Shown: positions 1-8,812 of the stretch, piece after piece
Position numbering within the stretch: the first letter of the stretch is position 1
Layout of the letters: each line of letters starts with the position of its first letter
The notes under the pieces: model-generated
Database searches by the model: none
The model's input: only the letters and a program-made list of their open reading frames with translations
Told to the model about the DNA's origin: nothing
Program-made: the position numbers and the translations under genes
From: Ruminococcaceae bacterium FB2012
GTDB taxonomy: Bacteria > Bacillota > Clostridia > Oscillospirales > Ruminococcaceae
Direction of reading: 5' to 3'
Length of the DNA stretch: 64,000 nucleotides
Assembly: GCA_900104495.1 (NCBI GenBank)
Contig: FMXS01000007.1
Coordinates: forward strand, 124,001-188,000

Positions 1-175
1 CGGCGGCAAAGGCGGCATCCGCGGGAAAGCGCCGGGGGTATTTTTTCACGTCCTCAAAGGCGAAGATAAAGGCGGCATCAAGGGCGCAGTACGCGCCGAG
101 GCTGAGGGTAAGAGCAAAGGCCGCCGTCAGCAGGGCAAAGCATACCGCGGGACGGTTCAGAGTCCGGCCCACCAT
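1..175 (-). CDS. Partial membrane or secreted protein
   Basis: An ATG at 175 opens a leftward frame that runs 58 codons to the window edge without a stop. The first 30 residues hold a hydrophobic stretch preceded by a basic residue (around PAVCFALLTAAFALTLSLG), which suggests a signal anchor or signal peptide. The start overlaps the last 19 bases of the upstream gene, so the two are probably translationally coupled. The rest lies outside the window and I assign no function. Confidence 0.5.
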   Translation of the reverse strand, partial: MVGRTLNRPAVCFALLTAAFALTLSLGAYCALDAAFIFAFEDVKKYPRRFPADAAFAA

Positions 176-792
176 GAATAAAATCCCTCCCCGAGCTTTT
201 CATTGAGCGTGATGCTTTCGTTGTCGTAATGGGAGCCTTCGATCTTCATTCTCCCTAAGGGCAGGTCCAAGTCGGTGACGAGAAAGCCGCTGACGCTTTG
301 CAGCTCCAAAAACTCCCCCTGATGAGTGATAAGGGCGGTATGCCCGTCGATGAGCCGGAGAGTCAGAAGGCCGTCGCCGCAGTTTATGATGCGTCGGATC
401 TCCCGGTCGCCGTTATCCGGGAGCATTTGCAGATCGGAAAGCGGATCATCGGACGGAGTAAGGAGATAAGTTGTCCCGGCATCAATACTGCCCTGCTGCG
501 CCTGAGCGATTGCGTAACGTCCCAGCTTTGCGGCGTGTGCTTCTGCAGCATCGGGAAATAAACGTGCCAGCTTATACGCCCCGATAAAAACGAAGGGTAT
601 CAGGATCACCGTTACTGCCATGGTGACAGGGACGTATTTCAGCATCCGAGGGAGCAGAGATTCAGGACTTCTGAATTGCCCCCGGCGGCGGGACCTTGCG
701 TCAGAGGCCGCGATAATAAGCAGGTCCACGGGAGCCGAAACTAAGAACAGCGCAAGCAAAACCGCGGCAGCCGAACCTATGTCCCCGATCAT
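157..792 (-). CDS. Hypothetical two-TM membrane protein
   Basis: A 211-residue protein I do not recognise. Hydrophobic segments lie at about residues 8-29 and 52-73, separated by a basic stretch (SDARSRRRG). The remaining 135 residues look soluble and mildly acidic, so the C-terminal part probably forms an extracytoplasmic or cytoplasmic domain. Its start overlaps the stop of the XRE regulator (789-792), and its end overlaps the next membrane gene. It is therefore the third gene of an operon DUF2975 - XRE - this gene - partial gene. No catalytic motif is visible. Confidence 0.6.
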   Translation of the reverse strand: MIGDIGSAAAVLLALFLVSAPVDLLIIAASDARSRRRGQFRSPESLLPRMLKYVPVTMAVTVILIPFVFIGAYKLARLFPDAAEAHAAKLGRYAIAQAQQGSIDAGTTYLLTPSDDPLSDLQMLPDNGDREIRRIINCGDGLLTLRLIDGHTALITHQGEFLELQSVSGFLVTDLDLPLGRMKIEGSHYDNESITLNEKLGEGFYSWWAGL

Positions 793-1004
793 TTGCTGTC
801 CTCTTTTTTGTACTCTAAGATATCTCCGGGCTGGCAGTCCAGCACCTCGCAGAGCTTTTCAAGGGTGGAGAACCGCACCGCTTTGGCCTTGCCGTTTTTG
901 AGTATGGAGAGGTTGGCGGGAGTTATCCCCACCTTTTCCGCCAGCTCGCCCAGGCCCATCTTCCGCTTGGCCATCATCACATCAAGGTTTATCAGCATTC
1001 CCAT
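789..1004 (-). CDS. XRE-family (YozG-like) transcriptional regulator
   Basis: A 71-residue helix-turn-helix protein, essentially one HTH domain. GLGELAEKVGITPANLSILKN is the HTH core, and the tail CEVLDCQPGDILEYK is typical of the small YozG/YdaS-like XRE branch. I chose the ATG at 1004 because AGAGGTG lies just upstream; an in-frame start at 1049 would lie inside the preceding gene. It follows a DUF2975 membrane protein by 10 bases. This pair is common in Firmicutes, where the two are thought to act together; the signal is unknown. DNA binding is inferred from the family. Confidence 0.85.
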   Translation of the reverse strand: MGMLINLDVMMAKRKMGLGELAEKVGITPANLSILKNGKAKAVRFSTLEKLCEVLDCQPGDILEYKKEDSK

Positions 1005-1014
1005 AGCGCACCTC

Positions 1015-1473
1015 TCAGACGGTATAGTCGTTCTCTTCCTTGAGCTCAACGGCGGCGGCGAAGACGTTTTTCAGCACCCGTATGACGATCCCCAGGAAGG
1101 CTCCGAGGAAGGCGAAGGCGAAAAAGATGAAGCGCCACATCCCCAGCACCGCAAAGGCGGCAGAAGCCAGCAGGCAGGCCCAGGAAATTACCCGCAGGCA
1201 GAGCGTGTTCCCTTTGGTAAAGACCCGTCCCTTGGAGATGCTGCCGAGCAGAAGGATCAGCGTCACGGAGGCGGCAAGGCCGAAGACCGTGGTGATGTAA
1301 AGGACGATCATCATCGGCAGGCGGAGATCGCCGTCGATGAATCCCCTTCCAACGGTGATGCCGCAGTACCAGTCGGTGAGCCTCGGGATGAACACCAGCC
1401 CCGAAGCTATGGCGGCGGTGAGTATCAATGTGAGCGCTTTCGAGAGCATTATCGAGCTTTTATTTGTCCACAC
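1015..1473 (-). CDS. DUF2975 membrane protein
   Basis: A 152-residue protein with four predicted membrane segments (about 11-31, 49-75, 92-112 and 114-135). It ends in the LKEENDYTV-like tail usual for DUF2975 proteins. The start is a GTG at 1473 preceded by GAGGT. The following gene is a YozG-type XRE regulator, the normal partner of DUF2975, so this may be the membrane sensor or antagonist of that regulator. That role is inference from gene pairing. It is the first gene of its transcript, with a consensus promoter 35 bases upstream. Confidence 0.8.
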   Translation of the reverse strand: MWTNKSSIMLSKALTLILTAAIASGLVFIPRLTDWYCGITVGRGFIDGDLRLPMMIVLYITTVFGLAASVTLILLLGSISKGRVFTKGNTLCLRVISWACLLASAAFAVLGMWRFIFFAFAFLGAFLGIVIRVLKNVFAAAVELKEENDYTV

Positions 1474-1507
1474 GGTGATTACCTCGCTTTATCTGTATTC
1501 TGAGGAA

Positions 1508-1536
1508 ATTATACCACGGGATATTCTGTTTGTCAA
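1508..1536 (-). promoter_or_regulatory. SigA promoter for DUF2975/XRE operon
   Basis: On the minus strand, TTGACA (1531-1536) is followed after exactly 17 bases by TATAAT (1508-1513). Transcription would start near 1500 and read into the GTG at 1473. Confidence 0.85.
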
Positions 1537-1604
1537 TAGGTTTTTATCGTTTTTCGATATATTTTTACCGAAATACGTGAGAACAGGTCTGTGTCCTCCG
1601 TTAC

Positions 1605-1643
1605 AAAAAACTATCCCCCGCCCGGAAAGCATCCGAACGGGGG
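1605..1643 (-). terminator. Intrinsic terminator of glnN
   Basis: On the minus strand an 11-bp GC-rich stem (CCCCCGTTCGG paired with CCGGGCGGGGG, including wobble pairs) starts a few bases after the glnN stop and is followed by ATAG and six T. Confidence 0.85.
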
Positions 1644-1655
1644 AACAAAAACATA

Positions 1656-3734
1656 TTACATCACATAGAAAAGCAGTGAGCCGTAGGTGGGATAGGGCCA
1701 GTATTTTTCGCCCACAAGAGTCTCGATCTCGTCGGCGTAGGCGCGAAGCTCGCCCATAGCAGTGAAAACTTTGTCGTGGTAGCAGTTGGCCTGGGCTTCC
1801 ACATCCGTGATCTCGCGGCACTTCACCAGCTCGTTCTCCAGGTCTCCTAACTTGCGGTAGGTCTGAGAAGCCAGGGTCGAAAGGCGCTGAACCATATCAC
1901 GCTCAAAACTGCTTTCGGCGCCGAAGCTTTCCGCCAGCTGAGCGGTCTGCGAAAGCTCCTTGATATAGGTGGCGGCGGCGGGAAGGATGTCCTTCTTTGC
2001 CATGTCGATCATAGTCAGGGCTTCGATGTTCAGGGTCTTGCAGTACTCGTCAAGGATGATCTCCACGCGGCTTTTCAGCTCGGCGGCGGAATACACGCCG
2101 TAGCGCGAGAACATCTCCACGTTCTTCGGGGCGGTGAAGCAGGGCACCGAAGCGGGAGTGGAACGCAGGTTCAGCAGTCCCCGCTTGGCGGCTTCGCTTT
2201 CCCACTCGGGAGAATAGCCGTTGCCGTTGAATACGATGCGGGAGTTGTTCTTGTACTCGCGCTTGATAAGTTCGTCCAGGGCCTCGCGGAAATTCCCTGC
2301 GGAGCCAAGCTCGTCGGCGAATTTATCGAGAGTGGCGGCAACTATGGTATTGATGACCGTGATAGGTCCGCCGCAGGAAAGACGTGAGCCGGGCATACGG
2401 AACTCAAACTTGTTGCCCGTGAAAGCGAAAGGCGAAGTACGGTTGCGGTCTGTGGTATCTTTGGGGAAATGGGGAAGAACGTCCACGCCGATCTCCATTT
2501 CCACACGCTTGCCCTCGTATCTGTCCCCGTGGGACAGGGCTTCAAGGATGCCCGTCAGCTCGTCGCCCAGGAATATCGAGATTATAGCCGGAGGAGCCTC
2601 GTTGGCGCCCAGTCTGTGGTCGTTGCCGGCGGTAGCCACCGATGCGCGGAGTATATCCTGATAGTCGTTGACGGCCTTGATTATTGCCACAAGGAACAGC
2701 AGGAACTGCGCGTTCTCGGCGGGGGTCTTGCCGGGGTCAAGGAGGTTGACGCCCGTATTTGTGGACAGTGACCAGTTATTGTGCTTGCCGGAGCCGTTGA
2801 TGCCTGCGAAGGGCTTCTCATGAAGCAGGCACTTGAAGCCGTGCTTTCTTGCGGTGCGCTTCATTATCTCCATGGTGAGCTGGTTATGGTCGGTAGCCAC
2901 GTTGGCGGTATCGAAGATAGGGGCCAGCTCGTGCTGACAGGGCGCGACCTCGTTATGCTTGGTCTTGGCTAAAATGCCCAGACGCCAGAGCTGTTCGTCC
3001 ACGTCGCGCATATAGGCGGCAACACGGGTCTTTATCGTGCCGAAGTAATGGTCCTCAAGCTCCTGGCCCTTGGGAGCGGGAGCGCCGTAAAGGGTCCTGC
3101 CCGTGAAGATAAGGTCCTTGCGGTGGGAGTACATCTCACGGTCAACAAGGAAATACTCCTGCTCGGCGCCGCAGTTGGCGATAACGCGGGTGGCGTTTGA
3201 GCCGAACATTTTCAGTATGCGCAGAGAGGCTCGGTTGATAGCCTCCATTGATTTGAGCAGAGGGGTCTTTTTATCCAACGCTTCGCCGTTATAGGAGCAG
3301 AAAGCGGTGGGGATGCAAAGGGTCTTCTCTTTTATGAAAGCGTAGGAGGTGGCGTCCCAGGCGGTATAGCCCCTTGCCTCGAAGGTGGCTCTCAGTCCGC
3401 CCGAGGGGAAGGATGAAGCATCGGCTTCGCCCTTGATAAGCTCCTTGCCCGAGAATTCCATTATAACTCCGCCGTCGTCGGTGGGGGAAATGAAGCTGTC
3501 CAGCTTTTCGGCGGTAAGGCCCGTCATCGGCTGGAACCAGTGGGTGTAGTGAGTGGCTCCCCTCTCCACGGCCCAGTCCTTCATGGCGTTAGCCACTACG
3601 TTGGCCAGGTGGATATCCAGCGGGAGCCCGTCGGCGATAGTCTTTTTAAGGGCCTTGTAGGTGTCCTTCGGGAGCTTTTCCTTCATTGCCCGGTCGTTGA
3701 AAACATCACTGCCGAAGATCTCGGGTACGTTCAT
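1656..3734 (-). CDS. glnN: Type III glutamine synthetase (GSIII)
   Basis: Catalyses ATP-dependent ligation of ammonium to glutamate in the cytoplasm, the entry point for ammonia assimilation. The length of 692 residues is typical of GSIII and far longer than GSI (about 450). Family landmarks visible are NCGAEQEYFLVD (catalytic glutamates), HNEVAPCQHELAP, INGSGKHNNWS, NDHRLGANEAPPA and the DTTDRNRTSPFAF loop. The start ATG at 3734 has a strong AGGAGG six bases upstream. It is a single-gene transcript with its own promoter, a terminator-like hairpin in its 5' leader and a downstream terminator. No GlnR-like regulator or PII gene is adjacent, so leader control is the regulation the sequence suggests. 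Confidence 0.97.
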   Translation of the reverse strand: MNVPEIFGSDVFNDRAMKEKLPKDTYKALKKTIADGLPLDIHLANVVANAMKDWAVERGATHYTHWFQPMTGLTAEKLDSFISPTDDGGVIMEFSGKELIKGEADASSFPSGGLRATFEARGYTAWDATSYAFIKEKTLCIPTAFCSYNGEALDKKTPLLKSMEAINRASLRILKMFGSNATRVIANCGAEQEYFLVDREMYSHRKDLIFTGRTLYGAPAPKGQELEDHYFGTIKTRVAAYMRDVDEQLWRLGILAKTKHNEVAPCQHELAPIFDTANVATDHNQLTMEIMKRTARKHGFKCLLHEKPFAGINGSGKHNNWSLSTNTGVNLLDPGKTPAENAQFLLFLVAIIKAVNDYQDILRASVATAGNDHRLGANEAPPAIISIFLGDELTGILEALSHGDRYEGKRVEMEIGVDVLPHFPKDTTDRNRTSPFAFTGNKFEFRMPGSRLSCGGPITVINTIVAATLDKFADELGSAGNFREALDELIKREYKNNSRIVFNGNGYSPEWESEAAKRGLLNLRSTPASVPCFTAPKNVEMFSRYGVYSAAELKSRVEIILDEYCKTLNIEALTMIDMAKKDILPAAATYIKELSQTAQLAESFGAESSFERDMVQRLSTLASQTYRKLGDLENELVKCREITDVEAQANCYHDKVFTAMGELRAYADEIETLVGEKYWPYPTYGSLLFYVM

Positions 3735-3759
3735 ACGTCAACCTCCTGAAAAATTATAC

Positions 3760-3802
3760 AAAAAAGGTGCTGCGTCCCCCTTGTGGAGTTCGCAGCGCCT
3801 TT
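3760..3802 (-). promoter_or_regulatory. Terminator-like hairpin in glnN leader
   Basis: On the minus strand, AAAGGCGCTGCG (3791-3802) pairs with CGCAGCACCTTT (3763-3774) with one mismatch. An inner CUCC/GGGG pairing tightens the loop, and six U follow at once. It lies between the glnN promoter and its ribosome binding site, about 15 bases from the predicted transcription start. This is the geometry of a transcription attenuator. The regulator is unknown. Confidence 0.7.
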
Positions 3803-3819
3803 GCCGTCTTACAATAGTG

Positions 3820-3848
3820 ATTATAACGCATCTGCGCGGGTTTGTCAA
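3820..3848 (-). promoter_or_regulatory. SigA promoter of glnN
   Basis: TTGACA (3843-3848) and TATAAT (3820-3825) on the minus strand, both perfect consensus with 17-bp spacing. Transcription would start near 3813. Confidence 0.9.
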
Positions 3849-3951
3849 GGCTTGCGGGAAGTTTCGGCGTTTGCGACAATAGCGCGGCGCATCCCCGGTT
3901 ATTTTTGTGGGAATATACGCAGAGGAGCAGCGCGTTTAAGCCCGGAGCGTT

Positions 3952-4341
3952 TTACGCTCTCTGTATCCTCTGATAGCCCAGCACTTCAAAGCTGTCGCCG
4001 GCGGGGATCATTTCCTGCCAATCGAGTTTGCCGTTTTCCTCGGCGGCTAAAAAGAGCTTGCCGTTTTCTTCCTTCCACTGTGTCCTCTTGGCGATAACGA
4101 ATTCATCGTCGTAGGCTTCGCCCTCGCCTGCGGGGACGATCGCCTTGGGCATCAGCGAAAGGACGGTGCCGTCCTCCTCGAACTTATAGGCTGACTGAGC
4201 GAAAGCCTTCTGCATCGGGTTTACGCTGCCGTCGGCGGCGATGTCCTCCGAGGTGCGCCAGGTACGGGTGATGCTGTGGGTCTCCTTGTTCACTTCGACC
4301 ACGTTCAGTTCCTTTACCTTCCAGAGTCCGATAATGTTCAT
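3952..4341 (-). CDS. Hypothetical protein, possibly lipocalin-like
   Basis: A 129-residue soluble protein without signal peptide. It starts MNIIGLWKVKEL and alternates polar and hydrophobic residues throughout, with several Gly-Lys-Leu turns (ENGKLFL, ENGKLDW), which suggests an all-beta fold. The opening G-x-W resembles lipocalin-like proteins, but this is weak evidence and I assign no function. It is preceded by AGGAGG and lies 13 bases after the DUF308 gene, so it is probably the last gene of the V-ATPase transcript. Confidence 0.6.
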   Translation of the reverse strand: MNIIGLWKVKELNVVEVNKETHSITRTWRTSEDIAADGSVNPMQKAFAQSAYKFEEDGTVLSLMPKAIVPAGEGEAYDDEFVIAKRTQWKEENGKLFLAAEENGKLDWQEMIPAGDSFEVLGYQRIQRA

Positions 4342-4354
4342 AAGAGAGCCTCCT

Positions 4355-4969
4355 TTATTTTACGTCGATGTATTTCGTGTCGTTCTTGCCGCCGAGACGC
4401 GGGCTGCTGCCGTCTCCGCTGTCAGAATTCTGAATGCCGAGGATCTTTTCCACCTTACGCTTGCCCGTAAAGGAGCCGAAGAGATTTGAAAATCCCGAGA
4501 TAATAAGCATAACGCCCAGCGCGATAAAGGGCAGCATGGATGCAAAGAGCATCACGATGCCGAGGATTATCGTCACCACGGCAAAGACGCAGGGCATCTG
4601 CCAGCCCGCGCCGTTGTTATGCTTGCGGATGCGCATGGCGTTGTAAAGCGCGATGATACCGCTGGCCAGCAGGTAAAGTCCCAGGATGAAGGAGAACACT
4701 CTGTAAAGGACGTGGGGCTTGATTATCAGAAAAATGCCCAGCACTCCGTAGAGTATGCCCCGCACAAGCCACAAAGGTGAGGACTCATTCTCCTTGGCGG
4801 CAACGAACCTTCCGATCTCGATAACGCCTCCCAGGATGATAACGCCTCCCAGGATATAGCTTATGGCATTGGGTATCATATCCGGCCAGATGATAAAGAA
4901 CACTCCGAGAAGGATACACATTGCAGAGAGCAGCAAATAATTTCCGAGAAACTTTTTGAGATTATCCAT
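4355..4969 (-). CDS. DUF308/HdeD-family membrane protein
   Basis: A 204-residue protein with six hydrophobic segments between residues 10 and 165, arranged as repeated pairs. Examples are ISYILGGVIILGGVIEIG and FSFILGLYLLASGIIALY, the repeat pattern of the DUF308/HdeD family. A charged cytoplasmic tail follows (GKRKVEKILGIQNSDSGDG). Its ATG overlaps the stop of the V-ATPase subunit D gene, so it is translated from the same transcript. HdeD in enteric bacteria is linked to acid stress. A link with proton or sodium pumping by the adjacent ATPase is plausible but inferred only from position. Confidence 0.8.
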   Translation of the reverse strand: MDNLKKFLGNYLLLSAMCILLGVFFIIWPDMIPNAISYILGGVIILGGVIEIGRFVAAKENESSPLWLVRGILYGVLGIFLIIKPHVLYRVFSFILGLYLLASGIIALYNAMRIRKHNNGAGWQMPCVFAVVTIILGIVMLFASMLPFIALGVMLIISGFSNLFGSFTGKRKVEKILGIQNSDSGDGSSPRLGGKNDTKYIDVK

Positions 4970-5612
4970 TGTTGTCCTCCTTGTTTTTTGACTGGGCTTT
5001 TTTCAGCTTCACCGCTTTGATGACTTTCAGACGGGAGAATTCCTCCCTTTCCTTTTCCTCGAGGGAATCGGAGATATACTTCACCGTCGCCCTGCTCCTC
5101 GGGATGATGATATTCTGAAGAGCGTTGGCGCGGCGCTGTGTCTTTCTTATTGCCACCGACAGCCGGTAGATGCTGTTTTCCACTTCAGCAAGAGTCACGG
5201 TGGTCTTTTTCACTTTATCAAAGGCGAGATAAGCCAGATCCAGCTGAGAGGTGGTGTTCAGAAAGCCGTAGTTTATATCCAGCTCCTGGGGGGTGAAGGT
5301 GAGCTTCGGGAGCTCCACGCCCATAACGCTTCGGCTGGTGAGCTCCAGGCCGTTTTCGATAGGCACGCATTCGGCGTATGGGGTTATGACTCCGAGAGAG
5401 ATATTCGCCAGCTGGAGGGCGGAGTAGGCCTGTTTGTAGGTCTCCTCGATAGTCTGCCGAAGTTCCGAGGCTTTATCCACCAGGGACATAAGCTCGCGTA
5501 TCAGTATATTGCGTTTCCGGTCCAGGAGATCGTAGCCCAGCAGCGCCAGTCCCAGCGAGCGCTTCATCGCTATCAGATTGCCCTTCGTCGGAAAGACCTG
5601 CTGTTCGGCCAT
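4962..5612 (-). CDS. ntpD: V-type ATP synthase subunit D
   Basis: The central rotor shaft of V/A-type ATPases. The 216-residue protein is almost wholly helical. It has the diagnostic N-terminus FPTKGNLIAMKRSLGLALLG and the C-terminal block TQRRANALQNIIIPR, which form the two long antiparallel helices of the D stalk inside the A3B3 ring. The lysine-rich tail is usual. AAGGAGATG precedes the ATG at 5612. It follows subunit B by 36 bases and overlaps the DUF308 gene by 8 bases, as expected inside one operon. Confidence 0.96.
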   Translation of the reverse strand: MAEQQVFPTKGNLIAMKRSLGLALLGYDLLDRKRNILIRELMSLVDKASELRQTIEETYKQAYSALQLANISLGVITPYAECVPIENGLELTSRSVMGVELPKLTFTPQELDINYGFLNTTSQLDLAYLAFDKVKKTTVTLAEVENSIYRLSVAIRKTQRRANALQNIIIPRSRATVKYISDSLEEKEREEFSRLKVIKAVKLKKAQSKNKEDNNG

Positions 5613-5648
5613 GGGGTCATCTCCTTTTACTCAATTCGCATTGATATT

Positions 5649-7049
5649 TTACAGTTTAAACAGTATCTCCGCCTTCTTCGGGTCGTAGAAGCGGGAGATG
5701 TGGTCCTCGTCCACGCGGTCGAGTTCGGACTTTGGAAGAGTGGAGAGCAATTCCCAGCCGAGGTCGAGGGTCTGCTGGATAGAGCGGTTGACCTCAAAGC
5801 CCTGGTTGATGAAATGCTCCTCAAAGAGACGTCCGAAGCGCAGATAGCTCTTGTCAGCGGCGGAAAGCTCCTCCTCGCCGATGACGGATGCCAGCGAGCG
5901 GGCGTCGGAGACCTTGGCGTAGGCGGCAAAAAGCTGATTTGCGCACATCTGATGATCTTCTCTCGTATAGCCCTCGCCGATGCCGTCCTTCATAAGACGG
6001 GAAAGGCTGGGCAGTACCGAAACGGCGGGATAAACGCCGGTCTGATCGAGGTTTCGGTCCATAACGATCTGCCCCTCGGTGATATAGCCCGTCAGGTCGG
6101 GGACGGGGTGGGTGATGTCGTCGTTGGGCATGGTGAGAATGGGTATCTGCGTCACCGAACCCTTTGAGCCCTTGACAACGCCCGCTCTTTCGTAGAGGGA
6201 TGCCAGGTCGGAATAGAGATAGCCGGGGTAGCCCTTTCTTGCGGGGATCTCTCCCTTTGATGAGGAAAACTCACGCAGGGCCTCGGCGTAAGCGGTCATA
6301 TCCGTGAGGATAACGAGGATGTGCATATCGTGCTCGAAGGCAAGATACTCGGCGCAGGTCAGAGCGCATCGCGGAGTGAGTATCCTCTCGATGATAGGGT
6401 CGTTGGACATATTGAGGAACATCACTACTCGCTGGAGAGAGCCGGTCTCCTCAAAGGAGCGCCGGAAGTAATCGGCGACGTCGTTCTTGACGCCCATAGC
6501 GCCGAAGACGATAGCAAAGTCCCGGCCGCTTTCCTCGGCTATCCGCGCCTGGCGGACGATCTGCACTGCCAGCTTGTTATGGGAAAGTCCCGAGCCGGAG
6601 AAGATAGGCAGTTTCTGTCCGCGGATAAGGGTCATAAGGGCATCTATCGAAGAAATGCCCGTGTTTATATAGTTCCTGGGATATTCCCTTGAAACGGGGT
6701 TCAGGGGCTTGCCGTTGATGTCGGCATACTTTTCGGGATAGACGTCCCCGAGGCCGTCGATAGGCTTTCCCGCCCCGGAGAAAATGCGTCCCAGCATTTC
6801 CGTGGAAAGAGGAAGCTCCATGGGCTTGCCCTCAAATTTTGTGGTGGTGTTGCCGAGAGAAAGTCCCTTTGTGCCCTCAAAGACCTGAAGCACGGCTCTG
6901 TCCTCGGAGACCTCCACCACGCGCCCGAGGCGCTTGGTGCCGTCGGAAAGGCGCAGTTCGGCCATTTCGTCGTAGCCGATACCGCTGACGCCCTGGAGCG
7001 CCACCAGCGGGCCGTTTATCTCGTCGAGGCCGATGTATTTAAGCTCCAA
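5649..7049 (-). CDS. ntpB: V-type ATP synthase subunit B (non-catalytic)
   Basis: The regulatory B subunit of the V1 hexamer. The beta-barrel N-terminus (INGPLVALQGVSGIGYDEM) is followed by the nucleotide-fold domain. The P-loop position reads FSGSGLSHNKLA rather than GxxxxGKT, the normal B-subunit state. FEEHFINQGF and RSIQQTLDLGWELL are C-terminal family signatures. The frame can open at a GTG at 7058, but that codon lies inside the Shine-Dalgarno GGGAGG. The TTG at 7049 has correct spacing and gives the usual N-terminus, so I use it. The start overlaps the end of subunit A by 11 bases, implying translational coupling and near-equal synthesis. Confidence 0.96.
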   Translation of the reverse strand: MELKYIGLDEINGPLVALQGVSGIGYDEMAELRLSDGTKRLGRVVEVSEDRAVLQVFEGTKGLSLGNTTTKFEGKPMELPLSTEMLGRIFSGAGKPIDGLGDVYPEKYADINGKPLNPVSREYPRNYINTGISSIDALMTLIRGQKLPIFSGSGLSHNKLAVQIVRQARIAEESGRDFAIVFGAMGVKNDVADYFRRSFEETGSLQRVVMFLNMSNDPIIERILTPRCALTCAEYLAFEHDMHILVILTDMTAYAEALREFSSSKGEIPARKGYPGYLYSDLASLYERAGVVKGSKGSVTQIPILTMPNDDITHPVPDLTGYITEGQIVMDRNLDQTGVYPAVSVLPSLSRLMKDGIGEGYTREDHQMCANQLFAAYAKVSDARSLASVIGEEELSAADKSYLRFGRLFEEHFINQGFEVNRSIQQTLDLGWELLSTLPKSELDRVDEDHISRFYDPKKAEILFKL

Positions 7050-8808
7050 CCGACACACCTCCCGTCAGCTCCGCGAAATCGCTTTCCATGCTTTGGATAT
7101 ACTCGTCGAACATCTCCGGCTTGTCATTGGGGATGTCGTATTTCACCTTGATGATCTTCTCCGTCCAGCCGGTGCTTATAACACGGCTGACGGTGACGCC
7201 CTTCTCGAGGGCTTCCCTTCCCAGTTCGTAGAACCGGATTATCAGCTTCATCATGCGGTACTGCTTTTCAAGGGGAACGTAGGTATCGTCCTTGTGGTAG
7301 GCGTTCTGCTGTAAAAATCCCACCCTGACGGCCTTGGCTGTTTCGATGAGCAGCTTCTGATCGTCGGGGAGAACATCGGCGCCCATGAGCTTGACGATCT
7401 CCATAAGGGAGCTTTCCTTATTGAGGATGTTGGATATCTCCTGTCTGACCTCCATAAAATCGGGAGCCACGTTTTTCCTGTAATACTCCGCAAGGTCGTC
7501 GGTATATTCGGAATAGCTGGAAGTCCAGTTGATAGCGGGATAATGTCTTGCGTAGGCAAGGCTCTTGTCAAGGGCCCAGAAGCATCTTACGAAGCGCTTG
7601 GTGTTCTGTGTCACGGGCTCGGAGAAATCACTTCCCTGAGGAGAAACGGCTCCGATGATCGAAACGGAGCCCTCGCTGCCGCCGAGAGTCTTTACATAAC
7701 CGGCGCGCTCGTAGAACTCGGAGATACGGGAAGGCAGGTATGCGGGGAAGCCTTCCTCGGCGGGCATTTCCTCAAGCCGTCCCGAAAGCTCACGGAGAGC
7801 CTCGGCCCAGCGGGAGGTGGAATCCGCCATAATAGCGATATGATAGCCCATATCGCGGTAATATTCCGCAAGGGTGATGCCCGTATATATAGACGCCTCA
7901 CGGGCGGAAACGGGCATATTTGAAGTGTTGGCGATAAGCACGGTCCTGTCGGTGAGAGGACGTCCCGTCCGGGGGTCGGTAAGCTCCGAGAACTCCTCGA
8001 GCACCTGTGTCATCTCGTTGCCGCGCTCACCGCATCCGATATAGACGATTATATCCGCGTCGCACCACTTGGCCAGCTGATGCTGGGTCATGGTCTTGCC
8101 TGTACCGAAGCCTCCGGGGATAGCGGCAGTGCCGCCCTTTGCTATGGGAGCGATAGTGTCGATGACTCTCTGCCCGGTTATCAGCGGCCTGTCGATAGGC
8201 AGGCGCTCCGCGCTTGGCCGGGGAGTTCTGATAGGCCACTTCTGACAGAGGGTAAGCTCCTCCTCGGTGCCGCGGTCGGTGCGTATCTTCACAACGGTAT
8301 CATTGATCGTATACTCCCCGTCGGGGGCGGTCCAGATGACCTCTCCCCCCTTGGAAAGGGGCTGGAGCATACACTTGTGGGTGATGACGGGTGTCTCGGG
8401 GCAGGTGGCATAGACCTGTCCCGCGGAGAGCCTGTCGCCGGGCTTTACCGTGACGGTGACATTGAACTTCCGTTCGGTATCGAGAGGCGAAACTTCGGCT
8501 CCGTCGCCGATGAAAGCTCCTGTCAGCTCCGCAAGGCTTCTCAGGGGCCTTTCGATGCCGTCGAATATATTGGTGATTATCCCCGGGCCGAGGAGGGCAG
8601 ACATAGCGGCGCCGGTACCCACTACGGGCTCGCCGGGCATAAGGCCGGTAGTGCCTTCATAGACCTGGATGGTGGTGAGATCCGAATTCACTCCGATGAC
8701 CTCGGAAATAAGCCTTTTCTTCCCGACATAGACCATTTCCGTCATGGAAAAGCTGCGGCTGTTCTTCACCTTTACCACGGGGCCGTTTATCGAATAGATC
8801 TTATCCAT
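7039..8808 (-). CDS. ntpA: V-type ATP synthase subunit A (catalytic)
   Basis: The catalytic ATPase subunit. The 589 residues start MDKIYSINGPVVKVK. The frame is open further upstream, but AGGAGT sits 6 bases before the ATG at 8808, and the extra upstream residues do not resemble the family. Visible elements are the N-terminal barrel, the A-subunit-specific bulge domain (about 110-190), the P-loop GGFGTGKT at residues 232-239, the GERGNEM catalytic loop and the SRWAEALREIS-like segment (here SRWAEALRELSGR). It is followed without a gap by subunit B. With B it forms the A3B3 ring that hydrolyses or makes ATP. Confidence 0.97.
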   Translation of the reverse strand: MDKIYSINGPVVKVKNSRSFSMTEMVYVGKKRLISEVIGVNSDLTTIQVYEGTTGLMPGEPVVGTGAAMSALLGPGIITNIFDGIERPLRSLAELTGAFIGDGAEVSPLDTERKFNVTVTVKPGDRLSAGQVYATCPETPVITHKCMLQPLSKGGEVIWTAPDGEYTINDTVVKIRTDRGTEEELTLCQKWPIRTPRPSAERLPIDRPLITGQRVIDTIAPIAKGGTAAIPGGFGTGKTMTQHQLAKWCDADIIVYIGCGERGNEMTQVLEEFSELTDPRTGRPLTDRTVLIANTSNMPVSAREASIYTGITLAEYYRDMGYHIAIMADSTSRWAEALRELSGRLEEMPAEEGFPAYLPSRISEFYERAGYVKTLGGSEGSVSIIGAVSPQGSDFSEPVTQNTKRFVRCFWALDKSLAYARHYPAINWTSSYSEYTDDLAEYYRKNVAPDFMEVRQEISNILNKESSLMEIVKLMGADVLPDDQKLLIETAKAVRVGFLQQNAYHKDDTYVPLEKQYRMMKLIIRFYELGREALEKGVTVSRVISTGWTEKIIKVKYDIPNDKPEMFDEYIQSMESDFAELTGGVSVGA

Positions 8809-8812
8809 AGCG

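Noticed and set aside
3760..3802. ANTAR-target hairpin in the glnN leader
   Set aside because: ANTAR sites need a hexaloop with A at position 1 and G at position 4, usually in two tandem hairpins; the single loop here does not fit.
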